Assembly (NCBI RefSeq): GCF_030272615.1
Contig: NC_081405.1
Coordinates: 309,163,374-309,227,373 of the forward strand
Origin: Cryptomeria japonica
Lineage: Eukaryota > Streptophyta > Pinopsida > Cupressales > Cupressaceae
DNA: 64,000 nucleotides
Direction: 5' to 3'
Shown here: positions 35,907-48,288 of the stretch, in pieces
Layout of the letters: each line of letters opens with the position of its first letter
Numbering within the stretch: position 1 is the first letter of the stretch
The notes under the pieces: model-generated
Database searches by the model: none
What the model was told of the DNA's origin: nothing
Seen by the model: only the letters and a program-made list of their open reading frames with translations
Translations under genes and position numbers: made by a program

Positions 35907-35918
35907 TGGTATCAAAGC
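35907..35918 (+). other. Primer binding site, initiator-Met tRNA type
   Basis: TGGTATCAAAGC lies two bases after the 5' LTR end. It differs by one base from the common plant copia site. Confidence 0.88.
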
Positions 35919-35972
35919 CTAGTCCCTTAGAGGAAGCCTAATAGCTTGAGGAAGATCCAGGAAGGTGAATCA

Positions 35973-37090
35973 ATGGATTTTGATAGTCTTAGAAAACAAC
36001 TGGTTGTTTCTCTTGAAGATCTTGATTATGCACGAGATGTGAACTGGTAAGTGAAATCAAATCTCAAAGATGCTAAAGAATACATTGAAAGATCAGTTGA
36101 AAAAGTCAAGGGAAAAGAGAAAGGATCTTTTTGATTAGCTTAAGTAGAAAGAAAATCAAAGCATTGATGAAGAAGTTTTGAAGGAGAAGACAAAATAATA
36201 TGACAGACTTGCTAGAGCCATACAACCTAAAACAATAAGATGGAAGCTATTGTAATGAGATAAAAAAAGAGATTGAACAAAGGAAGAAGAAAGAGGAGAA
36301 GCTTCCTCAGTCCCTAAAAGATAAATATGAAGAATGTTATAGTCTTGAGAGTGAGAATGGACAACTGAAGCTTGACCTGCAAGATGTTGGACAACATGAG
36401 GAAGATCTTGAAAGGCAAATAATTCTTATTAGATATGATCTTAATGTTTCAAATGAGTACAAGGATAAGTTCCAAGTTAGCTTAGCCAAGCTTGATGAGA
36501 TGCTTGCAAGTCAGAAGAATCCTAATGACACTCAAGGTCTTAGATATGAGAAAGGAGAAAGCTATAAATATTGTTCAAAGCAATCTTAAGACTCAACAAT
36601 AGAAGATCAACTCAAGAAAGCCTTTGGTAAGACAACCTAATGCACATAAATTAAATGGTAAACATTTTTTTTGCAATAAATTTGGTCATATGGGTATTCA
36701 GTGCAGAAATAGAATGAAAAATAAAGGTCCATCCTTTACTAGTCATGTTTCAAGTGCAATAAGTATGGTCATAAGGAAAATGTATGCAGAAGTGTGATGA
36801 ATAACTTTCAAAATAGGAGAAATGTTAGATTCTATGCTTGTGGAAGATTTGAAAATATTGCTAATCAATTTAGATGAAGGACAAATCAAGGAAATTTCAG
36901 ACCTAATCAAAGGAACAATGTTTTTTGCTATAATTGCAACAAATTTGGTCATATCGCTAAGTTTTGCAGAAGAAAGAGTGAGAACAAGAAGGCTTCGAAA
37001 GATAAGAATAAGAATGCAAAGTCTGTTGAGAAGGGAATTTTTTTGAAGAAATCAAAGATCAAATATAGAAGACATGGGTGAGAAAGAGTG
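35973..37090 (+). pseudogene. Copia Gag with three CCHC zinc knuckles, broken
   Basis: It starts at ATG 35973 (MDFDSLRKQLVVSLEDLDYA), 69 bp after the LTR end; a TAA follows within 30 codons and others later. The middle is helical and charged (36100-36540). Three knuckles follow: FFCNKFGHMGIQC (36665-36703, first Cys changed to Phe), CFKCNKYGHKENVC (36746-36787, intact) and CYNCNKFGHIAKFC (36926-36967, intact). Between and after them the sequence is Lys/Arg/Asn-rich. Several knuckles in a row are known in some plant copia Gags, where they bind genomic RNA. Frameshifts between knuckles prevent one product. Confidence 0.82.
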
Positions 37091-37564
37091 ACTCATATGC
37101 AGGAAATGGATCCACACTAGATTCAAGCACTACAAATTCCTTCAAGAATTGGATTATAGATTTTTCCTTAAGTGTAGTTTTCATGCCAATCCAATTCTCC
37201 CTACTAGATGTTGGAAGCTATGTTTTGATAATGTAGATGTTCATGATGCATTTCTGGAAGATTTGAGCCAAATTGGAGATCCATAAAAGAGAACACTGTG
37301 AATGCAGTGTATTCAGAAGAGTTAGGGATAAGAAAATTTATTATACCTAAAAGTTAGTTATGCGATGGATAAAAACCAACCCAACCTCTCGTTTCTCATT
37401 TTACATTCGAAGCAAGAAAGTAGAAGAGCGTAGAGAAGGTGATTTTGCTGAGATTCTAAAGTGAAAGAGAGATTTGTCGAAGAGATCTTGCATCCAGTTG
37501 AAGATTGTAAAGGTAAATTTATCTAAGTTTGAACACTTTTAGTTTAAAACCTAAATTTTCCGGT

Positions 37565-40500
37565 ATGACGTCAATTGGTGTTGGGACTCCACTACTAGTT
37601 GATGTAACTAAATGATCTAGACAAAACTTCAAGAAACGCCCCTACAAGTCACTATAATATTAAGGAGCTTGGGAATGCCCAAATGTTGAAACTTTACATT
37701 GATCATATGATTGATGGGATGGGAAACTTAATTCAAGAATTCAAAATGGTTGAGGAAAAGGGTTTTACATAATTTGTGAATTTTCTAGCTTTTGATGAAC
37801 CTGAGTGGGTCTGATATACCTTGAGCAGAATGCATGATGATTTCATGTGGCTTGACAAACCATACAAGATCACCAAGACAACAATCAAGGTAGTGACTTG
37901 TCTGAATTCAACTGGTGAGGTATATGGTCTAAGAAATCTAAAAAACAAGACAGTAATAGAAGCAACTAGTCACCAATTTGACAAGAGGGCAATGGAAATC
38001 AATGACATAATTGAATATGATGTCAGATTTGCATCGATGGTGATATGATACAAAGTCTATCAATCCAGCCTGGACAATTCAATATCTGATACGATAATTT
38101 ATGTTGCTTACAAAATCTTGAAGAAAGATAAGAAGTATGACCTATGTGAGGTTCTCTAGAGTGAGCTTTTGAGTAATTTGAATAAAATCAAGCAAGACAA
38201 GAATCATTTGTTTCAATTCAGCACTTTCATTATCTGTCTATACTTCTACTTCATGAATAATATTCTGGGAGTAGGAAAGGTTCAATGGGCCTATGACAGG
38301 CTTTTGGTTGTGCAAATCAAAGAGATACTTCAGAGTCTAGGAGATTTAAAAGCATGGAAAGGCATACTTTGGGGATACTTCAAGACCTTTCAAAGCATGA
38401 TGCAAAGTAGAGAAAGGATTCCTAGAGAGATAGTTGAGAAGTATCAAGATACTATCTCCTTTATGGTAGACACTAACCAATGCCTTATTGAAGTCATTCA
38501 ACCAAGGACTTCATGGATAATGCCCATGGTGTATTAGGTCAAAGGACATGTACTTGAGGTGTAAGGTAAACAACTATTGATAAAACTAGTGGACAAGTTT
38601 GAGGAGAGGTTCAACACATATAAGGAAAAGATCTTGAGCCTGCATTCTTAGTTCAAGAAACCAGAGATGTGGATGAAGGTAAGGAAGGAGGTGGAGTAGC
38701 TTGCAGAGAGCTTCAAGATCACCAAGGAGGAAATTTGGAGAGCCAGAGAGAAGAACATATTGAAGGATGAAGATATACTCAAGCCCAAGGAATCCATATC
38801 AAAAAACCCTCAACCTAAGCCAAGGCAAACAAGGAGTTTTGCACCCTCCTCCAGTGCTCAGAAACCACTCAATTTACCTAAGAATCAAGCCTAGCCATCT
38901 AGTGGATTAGTGAAGAGGAAGAAAGTGCAACCACATAGAGTTTATGTGGCAGCCCCTATAGAAGAAGAGGAAATTGAATCTGATGAAGCAGTAAAAAAGG
39001 TGAAGCAAAGAACTACAACTGTCAAGGTTGTCAAGAAGAAACCATTTGGTGAGGGGTAGTCTAGCAAGAGACAAAGAAAAACAATCCAAAATTACACTGA
39101 AACAAGTAAAGGAGGCAATAACTGAACAAGGTAATCTTAATCTACATTATCAATTTTATGATCTATTTGATGAAAAAGGGAAAAGATCATTGCAAAAGGC
39201 CACAATTGTATAATTGAATACGTATAATAGGGCTCTCATTGAGATTGTATCATAATTTCCCAAGATCTTATATGATCTCTTAGAATTAAGGAAAGAGACA
39301 ACTAGATTAGAGGAAGAAAGGATAAGGGAGTATGTGTTAGTGCAACTTTGTCCAATAATTGCTAAAGTGGAAATAGATAGAATTCTTAAAGATAACAAAG
39401 AAAAGTTTAGGAGAAAATCAAGGGTGAAAAAATTAATGATTGGGAAAAATGAAGAAGTCCACAAGGAGACGAAACAAATTTTGAAGTAAATTATTTTGAA
39501 GTCTCAGTATGAGGTGATTCCTAAGAAATCTCAGGAAGATGTTCAAAAGTTTGTTATGAAAGTCCTAGGAATGCCATCTCTAGGAGATGAGCCAAAAGTT
39601 ATTGAATTGAGAGAACAGACAACCCAAAAGGTTGACATAGATTCTTAGGGAGATGTAGGATTGAGGATACTAAAGTTGTGGAAGAAGGTGTAAGTCAGAA
39701 GGAAGTTTATGCTTATTGTTGAACCCAAGAAGGAAGAAGAGAAGTCAGTAGTGATAGAGAAGGGAGCAGAGGAAATAGAAAGCAAGGTTGAGTAGATTCT
39801 AGAGGAAAGAGACACCGTGGAATCTGAGAAGGGGAAATAGATCATAAGTGATACAAACTTAACCAAAGGCCCCATCAATCTTGACTCTATATCTCCTATC
39901 TAGGCGCTCAAATTGGTTGCACTTGCTCAAGCCAAAGCAAGTGAAGACTTACTAAAATCTCACATGAAGGATAGTGAGGTGATATTATTGGCAATGAATG
40001 TTCTTGACAAAAATTTTCCATCTTTAAAGAAGGAATCATTTGAAAAACCCTCCGATAAGATAAAGAGTTTACTCAAGTCAGTTGATTCTCAATTTGAATA
40101 ATTAGAGAAAGCTACTAAGGCGAAGGTTCTAAGAAATTTTAATGCTATGAGGATGAGGACGGTTTTGAAAATGATTGAAGGGGATAGAAATAGTTTGGTC
40201 ACCTATTTTAAAGGAATTGAAATGCATTGGATAAAGGAGGAAGAGTCTCCAAGTCATGTCTCTTCTTGCCAAAGTTCACTATTGAGGTTGGCAAGATGAT
40301 AAAGGAGTGTGAAGGGAAGCTAGCCATCCTATCTCAATCTTATGATCCCTAGTCTATTTTTGGAAGCAATAGAGAAAATTGGGTGATATTTCTACTTGAT
40401 AAAATCAAGAGTCTGAGTTAGAAGAAGGATAGGATTGTAGGAAGAGTGGTACGAATAAGGAATCTAATCACTCCTCGGTTAGACACTCTACTTAGCACTC

Positions 40501-40634
40501 TGCGGGATGCTCAAAATCCATTGAATTAAAGTTGTCCTATAAATCTTAGGGTAGTAGAGATGCATGCATATCTATTCAATTCCCTCATATCTATTTTGGA
40601 GAATATGAAGAAGGGATGGGATGACCATTTGTAA
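37565..40634 (+). pseudogene. Unknown large ORF in place of pol, about 1020 codons, broken
   Basis: Starting at ATG 37565 (MTSIGVGTPLLVDVTK) and ending at TAA 40632-40634, successive plus-strand frames give a continuous protein-like reading with occasional stops and shifts. Part 1 (37640-38540) is a mixed helical domain with motifs such as YKITKTTIKVVTCLNSTGEV, EINDIIEYDVRFASMVI and YKILKKDKKYDLCEVL. The middle (38540-39060) is Lys/Pro/Ser-rich. The C-terminal part (39060-40300) is strongly charged, likely coiled coil. No RT, integrase, protease or envelope signature is visible. The leader at 37320-37560 resembles a gene 5' region. It may be an accessory protein of a non-autonomous family or a captured host gene. 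Confidence 0.6.
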
Positions 40635-40841
40635 TCACTGAAGAAAATTTTTACAAATATCTTCAAATTTTTGTAAGTTTTGAGAAAGTTTTCATATGTA
40701 GATATCTACCTTTGTCATTGATATCAAAGGTGTATATAATCAAGAGGAGTCTGTAGAAGTTTTTCTTTTTGCAATTTTTCAATGTATGATATTTTTGGTT
40801 GGACACTTAGTCATTTTTCACTAAGTGTTGCCATCAATGCC

Positions 40842-40853
40842 AATGGGCGAGAT
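40842..40853 (+). other. Polypurine tract of the copia-type element
   Basis: AATGGGCGAGAT directly before the 3' LTR resembles the AAGTGGGAGAT tract of plant copia elements. It primes plus-strand DNA synthesis in the family. Confidence 0.75.
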
Positions 40854-41971
40854 TGTTGGAAAGAGACACTACATAAGTGTAGATAAGTGTATGGGAGTTG
40901 TCATTGATGGCAACCTATCTTAGAGGTTCCATCCAAACTGTATAGATTCATCCTACTTGAAGTATGAAGTCCAATTTTTCTTAAGTTTGGAAGGTGGAAC
41001 ACAGTATTGGATAGTATGGGAGTATTTTGAGTAGAACTTTATTTTGGTTGCACATTTTTCTTTGTGGTGATACAAGTAGCTGGCTAGATATCTTGAATAG
41101 CTTATTCAAGAATCTTAGCCTCTGGTGTTGTCTTCCATGAATGATCAAAGATTCAATATTTGATATTTCAGGAAGACCAGTGCTATTTGGCTGACTGTTG
41201 GTGTAACATATTGTGCATAATTATTGGAGTAATTTTGGTGATTGATTTTGTGTTAGAGTCTGCTAGGCCAACATGTGGTAAGCATGTAGTCAATTTGTTC
41301 TGGTCTGCATATGTATTGGTGATCATATTTCATCAACACATCCTACACATTTTATATTTTGCAAATATTATTGAAGTCTACTTGTTGGTGAGAAAAATTC
41401 ATGTCGCGGAAATATATACGAGATTGGAAAGTTCATTTTAGTATGCGAGTGTTGTGTATGTGCGATTGTGTATAGTTCCACATACACAATTGAAGGAATT
41501 TGGCTCTAGATTAAAGCAGATCAACATAACAGAGCAGTGAGACAGTTGTATTTTGTGCTTAAACTGGAACTATCACTAGAATTTATAGATTCTAATTTAT
41601 AGTTCAATCCTATTGTTACCTTTTGTAATTCCTTTGTAAGCCAGTGAACCTTCCGAGGTTGTAGCCCTTAATGTAATTTGAGCAGTGATCTCTAGGTAAT
41701 GTGCCTTAATGCATGTGCATTCCCCATTACAATATTTTGTTTCCTCCTAATAGGGTACTATCTCATTGTGAGTAGGTTCCCACTGTGGTTTTTCCCTTTA
41801 CCGAGTTTTTGATGTACAAAATCTTGGTGTTATAGTAGTATTTTTATGTATGTTTTTCTTATGCTTATCTCTCTTATTCATTTACATTAAATGTTTGAAG
41901 AACTAGTTAATAAAGTTAAAAGTTATAAAACACTAATTCACTCCCCCTCTCAGTGTTCATTGATTCCAACA
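40854..41971 (+). repeat. 3' LTR of the copia-type element
   Basis: 1118 bp, the second terminal repeat, ending CCAACA at 41971. Its TATA region is degraded compared with the 5' LTR (TATATACGAG near 41411). Confidence 0.9.
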
Positions 41972-42547
41972 AACATAGCCTTAATAAAAATCTTGGAATT
42001 AGTATCTTGCATATGGCATCTATTTTAGGGGACATATGAACACAAAATATATCTAGAACTATTAGGATACTTCCTAAACAATTTTTTTTTAAAGGACATT
42101 TGATGAAAATTAAAAAAAAATGGCATTTTGCTTAGAGTGCATACTCTAATAAATCAATTTATAATGCAAGAAAAAAGGACAAGAAAAGACTAATACTATA
42201 AAAACTAAGAAAATAATGCTTCAAACCTTGTAAAAAGGATTATAGAATTGCTCGAAAATAAAATAATTAATACTAATGAAAAAGTACACCTTATCAATAA
42301 CGCTATTAAACTAGATGTCGAGGTTTGTATTTAGGGTAATCTACTCAATGGGCAATTTACAAAATGATAGAGGACACCATTGCAGTAAATCGTCTACAAC
42401 ACATCAGAATGGAGGACAAGGCTAGTATTTAGGCTGTAAAATATCATTTCCATTGGTTAAATTCCTTCCATCATTCCCTAATAATATACAGGTGGCAAAT
42501 TTGCATCCGAGCACTTTTCTCAATAATATTTTTTTGCAATCCCTTCA
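41972..42547. other. No gene recognised
   Basis: AT-rich flank between the copia element and a LINE relic. Confidence 0.5.
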
Positions 42548-43440
42548 GCCCAAAACAAATGGCTTCTTGGAATATAGATACTCATAAAAAAAAGAGTGGT
42601 CGTAATCCCCATTTTGGGCATTTTGGAAAATCATGGACAAAGCCTCATAAAAAAAAGCCCAATTTCAAAGTCAAAATGTCAAGTAGTTCTTAAGAAGTGG
42701 ATACAAAAGAAACCTCAAAAAACCTATTTTTTGAGGAGGCTTATAGCCTTCCCAACATTGGATGCCCAAATGAGGATGGTGCAGTTAGGATTCTATTTTC
42801 AACAACTTCCCTGGAGGACCAAGTTTAACTAATTTGAGATTGGGTTCTCATTGGTAAGTTTTGGATCTTTCTACTTGAAATTCATTTTTTTTCTACATGT
42901 GCTAGAGAATTTTGGTCTAGTCTTATCCAAATCTTTAATATACATGATCGTAATGGTTTTTTCATAGCCATTTTTTCCTCTGAGGAAAGTGATTTTGTTC
43001 ATAAGAGAAAGTCATGCTTTCTCAAGGGTTTTGGCCTACACACACAAATTTGGAGGCCAAATTTTGATTCCCTTTCTCCTACTCCCAAATTTACCCTTTT
43101 TTAGTTTTGTTTTCCTTTAGTACCCCTTGAATACAAAGCTCTAGACATCTTGCAAATTTTGGCTAATTAGATAAGGATTTTTCTAAAACATGACCTGTAA
43201 CCTTTTGAGCATATGGAGCTTTCTACCCAACTATGTCTCCTAATGGATCTACAAAAAACATTTCCTAAAACCCTTCCTTTTCAATTAAGTATGGGTCATT
43301 TTCCCAAAAAACCCTATTTGAATAGCCTAAAATGGTTGATACAAGTTCTGACAACATAGGTCATTTTACATAGAAATACATATCCATCGGATGTTGGTGA
43401 GTTTAGGGTTTGTGTGGACTTGATGTCTAACCCATTGCTC
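42548..43440 (+). pseudogene. LINE ORF1 relic (DUF4283-type)
   Basis: The translation reads NGFFIAIFSSEESDFVHKRK, then FLKGFGLHTQIWRPNFDSLS and FPLVPLEYKALDILQI. This is the order seen in the RNA-binding-like DUF4283 domain of plant LINE ORF1 proteins (substrate entry W..NF, central W.P.F, then P.EYW). The expected downstream zinc knuckle is not clear. At least four stops. No matching ORF2 follows before the next element at 44238. Confidence 0.55.
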
Positions 43441-44237
43441 TACTCTAATACCTATAAGGAGAGGAAAAGATAGGGTGACATGGATTCAAAATTGGATTTA
43501 GTCAATTTCCCTACCTTTTAGCAAGATTTGTGTGTTCCTAAGCATGGTATGGATGCTTCTTGTTGTTATAATGTAAACTTTTAAGTTGTATTTTAATGGC
43601 CTTGGGGATCCCTAAAAATAAATCAATGATTGCCGAATGTAAATAGTATTTTTGACTTACATGATTTTCACCTTCACCCTCATCCTCTCATTAGAATAGC
43701 CCTTAATTCTACTATGGTTTATTTTATTCCTCTATATTATCATTTTATAGTATATGAACATAAACTCCAAAGAGATTCAAACAAATTTTTTAGCTGAGTT
43801 AAGGGAACCTTTTCTGTTATGAAAATTTGATCATCTTGTTGAAGAGTTATTATTTAAGGTATGCATGGAAAGAGAATTTGAATTGGTGGATGAATTTCTG
43901 GTTGAACTCACATCTTTCTTGAAATGGTATCAAATAGTCTCTCATTATTTAATAGATTTAAATCTTCTGAGCGAAGTGATCAAGTGGAGGTAGGTCAGGT
44001 AATGTCAAATCCTATGGATGAGAATATGGGTACAAATAATGAAATGGGGCTGGATAAAGGTTTGGAATTAGTTGCAAAATAAAGTTTGAGTATGCTTAAC
44101 TAGGAGGTTTCGAATCCTTTGGAAGATTCAATAGGTAATGTAGTGGTTAAGGATGTAGACTATTAGACTGGAATGGGTTACTATCGAGGTACTTTTTGAC
44201 AATGCAATATCAATCCAAGAACATGTAGCTTCAATTT
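43441..44237. other. Mostly non-coding, perhaps LINE ORF1 tail
   Basis: Short Asp/Glu/Met-rich frames near 43980-44160 could be the C-terminal end of the LINE ORF1 relic. Nothing else is recognised. Confidence 0.35.
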
Positions 44238-46340
44238 TGCAGTGTCTTAAAATTGCATCCCTTGCAATTTCAATCACATTTGGGTTTTCACCTTAGTGTT
44301 TACACCCCTTGGCCTGATTAAAGACCTGATTATGTCTATATGTATCACAAACATCAAAAACCTTGATTGCCACCACCTTGGGCACCTTGATCCTGACCCA
44401 AAATAGCGCAGGGCCAGGGTGTGCCACCATGGTCCTCCCTAAAATGGGCCATCTTTAAACTCTTTTTTCACACTTCAAATTTGAGTGCAATTTCCCTCTC
44501 CATGTTAGCTCATGTTGAAAAATTAGTTAATTTTCTCAATGAGAAAGTATATAGAGAGGAATTCTCCTCTCATTTGAAGAGACACAAGAATTGAGAAGCA
44601 TTCCAACACACAAGAGATCAAGCATTCAAGCATTTAAGAGAAATTGAGAATCTTCAATCTTCTTTCAAGCCTTGGAGCAGCAAGAAAGTCAAGATTCAAG
44701 AATTAAAGTGGAGATCTAAATCCTATTTCATGGAACCCCAATTCCATGTGGAGGCAAGCAAAACTTCACAAGTAGGTATAATCATTCAATTTTCAGTTAT
44801 AATTCAACATCTCCCTCAAAAGGAGAACCTTTCCTTTCAATAATTCTAATTACATTTATCTCAATGTCATGGTTAATTTCAAAACCGAGAATTGACCTAA
44901 GGCAAGCCCCTATTCCCAATATATTTTTATTTCTTTTTCTATGTAGCAAATAGGTCCACAACTAGACTTCTCAAAATAAGCTTCATACACAAAGACAGAA
45001 CAACCCTTTTTGGTGTGCAGAATATTTAGAGGACCATGTTGCCACGCCATGGTCCTTGGTTTTTCAAAGAATTTTCTTATGGAAAATGTAAATTATGTTA
45101 TATTACTCAGATTCAAGTGCATGAAAAAATCCCAAATGTATAGCTCATTATTTTCTCAGTTTTGTCTTAAATTTCACCACTTTACCCTAAATCAGCATTT
45201 CAACTGACAAAGAAGGGAAAATGTATCATAATCAATCAATCCACTTAGTATTAAGTCCTTATCTCATTTTTGACTGAATGTAGTGGATTCCTCACCTCTT
45301 TTGAATGTAAATGAATTACTCCCCTCAAAGCGAAAATTGATTTGGTAATTTCTTCTTCTATGTTGCAAATTGTCAAATCAATTTTTTCTCCTTTACATTT
45401 TAGTGTTCACCCAACTCCTTACACCTTTAATTCTGATTTTTATTTTCAGATCTGAAATGTATGCAATTTAAATTTCAAATTTTCATTTACAAGTTTGATT
45501 TGCTTGCAAATTTGAAAAATTTAAAGGTTAATTTCATTAAAACCCTAATTTTCATTTAAAAAATTGGGCTTGTGAATTGCATAATTTGGGTTAATCATTT
45601 CATATCTGAGTGTTATTCAATTTCAAATTTTAAATTTTCACTTGCAAGCCAAATTTCAAATTTAAATTTTAAAATTAAGTTGTTAATTGCAAAACCTCTA
45701 ATTTTCAAAAAAAAAAAATTTGAGATTGTGGGTTGTTTAAATCTTGAATTATCATTTTAGAGTGGCTTCAAAGTCAAATTACAATCTTGGATCAAATTTT
45801 AAATTTTAAAATTAATTGGTTTACTAAAAAAACCTTAATTTTTAAATTTAAATTAACCTTGTGCATTTCCCCATTTCAGATTAATCATTTCAATTTCAAC
45901 CTTGGATCTTTTTTTTAAATTTAAAACTAATAGGTTCTTTTACAAGGCCCTAATTTTAAAGTTCTTGTGAAAAATTTCGAACTTAAATTTTAAAATTAAG
46001 TGGTTAATTAAAAGAGCCCTGCTTTTTAGATTTAAATTGATTATTTCAATTTCCAAAGTTCAACATCACTTTTCAAATTTAAATTTTTAAAATTAAGAGG
46101 TTATTCTTGGTCCTAATTTAAATTTAAGTTTTTATCTCCTAGTGAGTAATTTTAAATTTAAATTTTTACATAATCCTAATTTCAATTTCCTAGGGATTGC
46201 ATCACAATTATTCTCTATCTTTTCAATCAATTTGTTCATCTAATTGAGTAATCATTTTTCCTAGAATTTTGCATTATTCAATTATTTTGCAGCTTATATT
46301 CCAAAATTCAAATTAATAAATTCCCTCCCTTAGTGCATGA
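44238..46340 (+). repeat. 5' LTR (inner boundary approximate)
   Basis: The first 1.15 kb matches the 3' LTR at 50961-52088, including the CAAACATCAAAAACCTTGAT block and the TATATAGAGAGGA/TATAAAGAGGA region near 44550 and 51270, a likely TATA box. From about 45600 to 46180 it holds degenerate copies of AAATTTAAATTTTAAAATTAA followed by GTGGTTAATT-like words. I could not find a primer binding site, so the inner end is uncertain. Confidence 0.65.
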
Positions 46341-46384
46341 GTTTTCATACTATTAGTCCAACCTATAGTATCCCAATAAGAAGA

Positions 46385-48270
46385 AGGTGTAGAATTAAGG
46401 CTGCCAAAGGTTTAACTACCAAGTAGATGGAGCCTAATGTGGACAAATTTTTGAATGAGGATATTGGTGGTCCTTGTAATCCTACAAATTTCCCCCTTTA
46501 TCCTTATTCTTTAGATAAGTCTTATGATGTGGAGGAATCACTAACTAGGGTTTCTGTTGACCAATTAGAGAAGATTGATAGTCAATTTGAAGATCTTCAA
46601 TAATGGATGAGTCAACAGTACCCAGAAAGTGAAGCTCTCCCATTGACTAAAGGATTAAAAAGAATGGTTCAGAGTGATAAACTTGGTGTTGATATATTGT
46701 GTGGTATTTCTCATATTATTGATTCTAATATTATGCCCATGAATATTTGAACTAAAGCCCTAGGTTATACACAACCTCCTAGTCAAGTTAATCATTCCAT
46801 TCTTTTGACTACTCCTATGGCTAGTTTCCCTATATTTGCATCAAACATCATGGCTACCTCTACAAAAAATGTCATACCCATGAATGTTAGTCAAGGGGAA
46901 ACTCCTCTTCTTTCACTCCTCCTACAACAAGTCATCTATTTGTTACCCAATCTTCTCCTATACCTATGAATGTTAGTCAATGGGGCAACTCCTCTTCTTT
47001 CATTCCTCCTACTATGAGTCTTCAATTGGTTACCTAATCATCTCCCATACCTACCTACCATAATGTTCCCCCTCCTTATTCACAACCCCTACCTTCCTAT
47101 AACAATATCCCTCCTTATTCTCAATCCCATCCTTCATTAAACAATGTTACCCCTCCCTCTCAAGTCAACATGTCTAATTTTAATCCTTCTACTGAAGCTA
47201 CCATCAATAATCTATCCCAAACCGTGTCTTCCTTACAACAACAAATAGCTTCTATGAATTATTCTAAGTATAATGTGACCACATTTGATGTAGCTAGCCC
47301 ATTATCCAATGACATTGTCTGAGTTGTCCCTCCTAAACATGTGGATGTCCCTTAATTGAAGTTTTATAATGGAAAAGGTGATCCCTTGACTCATATTAAA
47401 ACATTTTAAACTTTGTGTAGTGACTTTTCTCATAACTAAAGATTGTTTGCTAAATTGAATACTAGAACATTAAGGGATAAAGCTTTGCAATGGTATATAT
47501 ATATATTTTTTATCGGTAATTGGCCGAAGTCTAATACTAGAGCTATGAACCAGTGGGGACACAGTAGGGGGCCCCATCCCCATTACATATATTTGAGTTA
47601 TTATTATTATTATGTTTGATTAGATTGACCTCAGGACCTTCCTCATCCTATGGAAGGCCAAGAGTCACAACTTAGAATTCCACTTCAAATGTCCCTATTG
47701 GGAATTGAACTTGGGTCTCCACAGTGACAATCCAATGTTTTAACCAGTTAAGCTCAACCCCTTGGATGCTTTGAAATGGTATTGTTCTTTGCCTACTTAT
47801 TCTATTAATTCTTCCAACAATTGGCTAATTCTTTTATTCAACAATTTTATAATAATATTGATCATAAAATCACTTTGACTAATTTGATGGACTGTAACCA
47901 AGGTGTGAAAGAAAAAGTGACTAATTTTCTTGGTAGGTACAAGAATTTGTATTCTCAAATTTCCTTTATGTGCCTAATCAAGATATTCAAATAATTTTTA
48001 TTTTTAATTTGTAAAAATAAATTAGGGATAAAGTTCTCTTTTCTAAGTTTACTTCCTTTATGCAGTTGTGCACAATACTTCACAACTATCATCTTACCAT
48101 GAGTCAATTGGAACAATCATCCTCTTTAATGGCTCTGAATGATAAAAGTGAAAGTTCTAAACAACCTTTTGTGAAGTTCAACCAAACATCAAATTCAAGG
48201 ACAACAACAACACTCAAGTGGTAGCCACAACAGGTGTTAGAATATAATTACTCATCTTAATGAATCTTTG
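46385..48270 (+). pseudogene. Gypsy Gag, broken and split by a SINE
   Basis: The N-terminal part is acidic (VDKFLNEDIGGP). It is followed by a tandem duplication of about 87 bp (46874-47048, units with PMNVSQWGNSSSF-like reading), a proline-rich stretch (PPPYSQPLPSYNNIPPYSQ) and a coiled coil (TINNLSQTVSSLQQQIASMN). Then comes the Gag core: LKFYNGKGDPLTHIKTF, a DKALQWY block split by a SINE at 47497-47767, LMDCNQGVKEKVTDFLGRYK and MSQLEQSSSLMALNDKSES. Stops and frameshifts occur throughout. The duplication and the SINE came after the element inserted, or late in its family. Confidence 0.78.
47497..47767 (-). mobile_element. tRNA-derived SINE
   Basis: About 270 bp on the minus strand, flanked by 15-bp target duplications with one mismatch: GCTTTGCAATGGTAT at 47482-47496 and GCTTTGAAATGGTAT at 47768-47782. 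Read from 47766 leftwards, the head has a polymerase III A-box-like GAGCTTAACTGGTTAAAA and a B-box-like AGTTCAATTCCC about 30 bases later. The body ends in ACCGATAAAAA followed by a TA repeat. Like other SINEs it has no coding capacity and relies on a LINE enzyme. It interrupts the gag frame at the KALQW motif. Confidence 0.85.
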
Positions 48271-48288
48271 CATAGTATTGTCTCTTAA

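Larger units (their letters stand above)
34767..41971 (+). mobile_element. Copia-type LTR element: gag plus unknown ORF, no pol
   Basis: Both LTRs (34767-35904 and 40854-41971) start TGTTGG and end CCAACA. A tRNA-iMet primer site follows the left LTR and a purine tract precedes the right one. The internal region (4.95 kb) carries a copia-like gag with three zinc-knuckle motifs. The place where protease, integrase, RT and RNase H should be holds a long coding-like region of an unfamiliar protein. I could not find RT motifs (such as YVDD) in it. Flanks (AACGGT left, AACATA right) give only a partial target duplication. The element would need a helper for transposition. Confidence 0.85.

Noticed and set aside
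47700-47767. A- and B-box words read as a tRNA gene
   Set aside because: The sequence cannot fold as a complete tRNA, continues into a non-tRNA body and has target duplications, so it is a SINE head.
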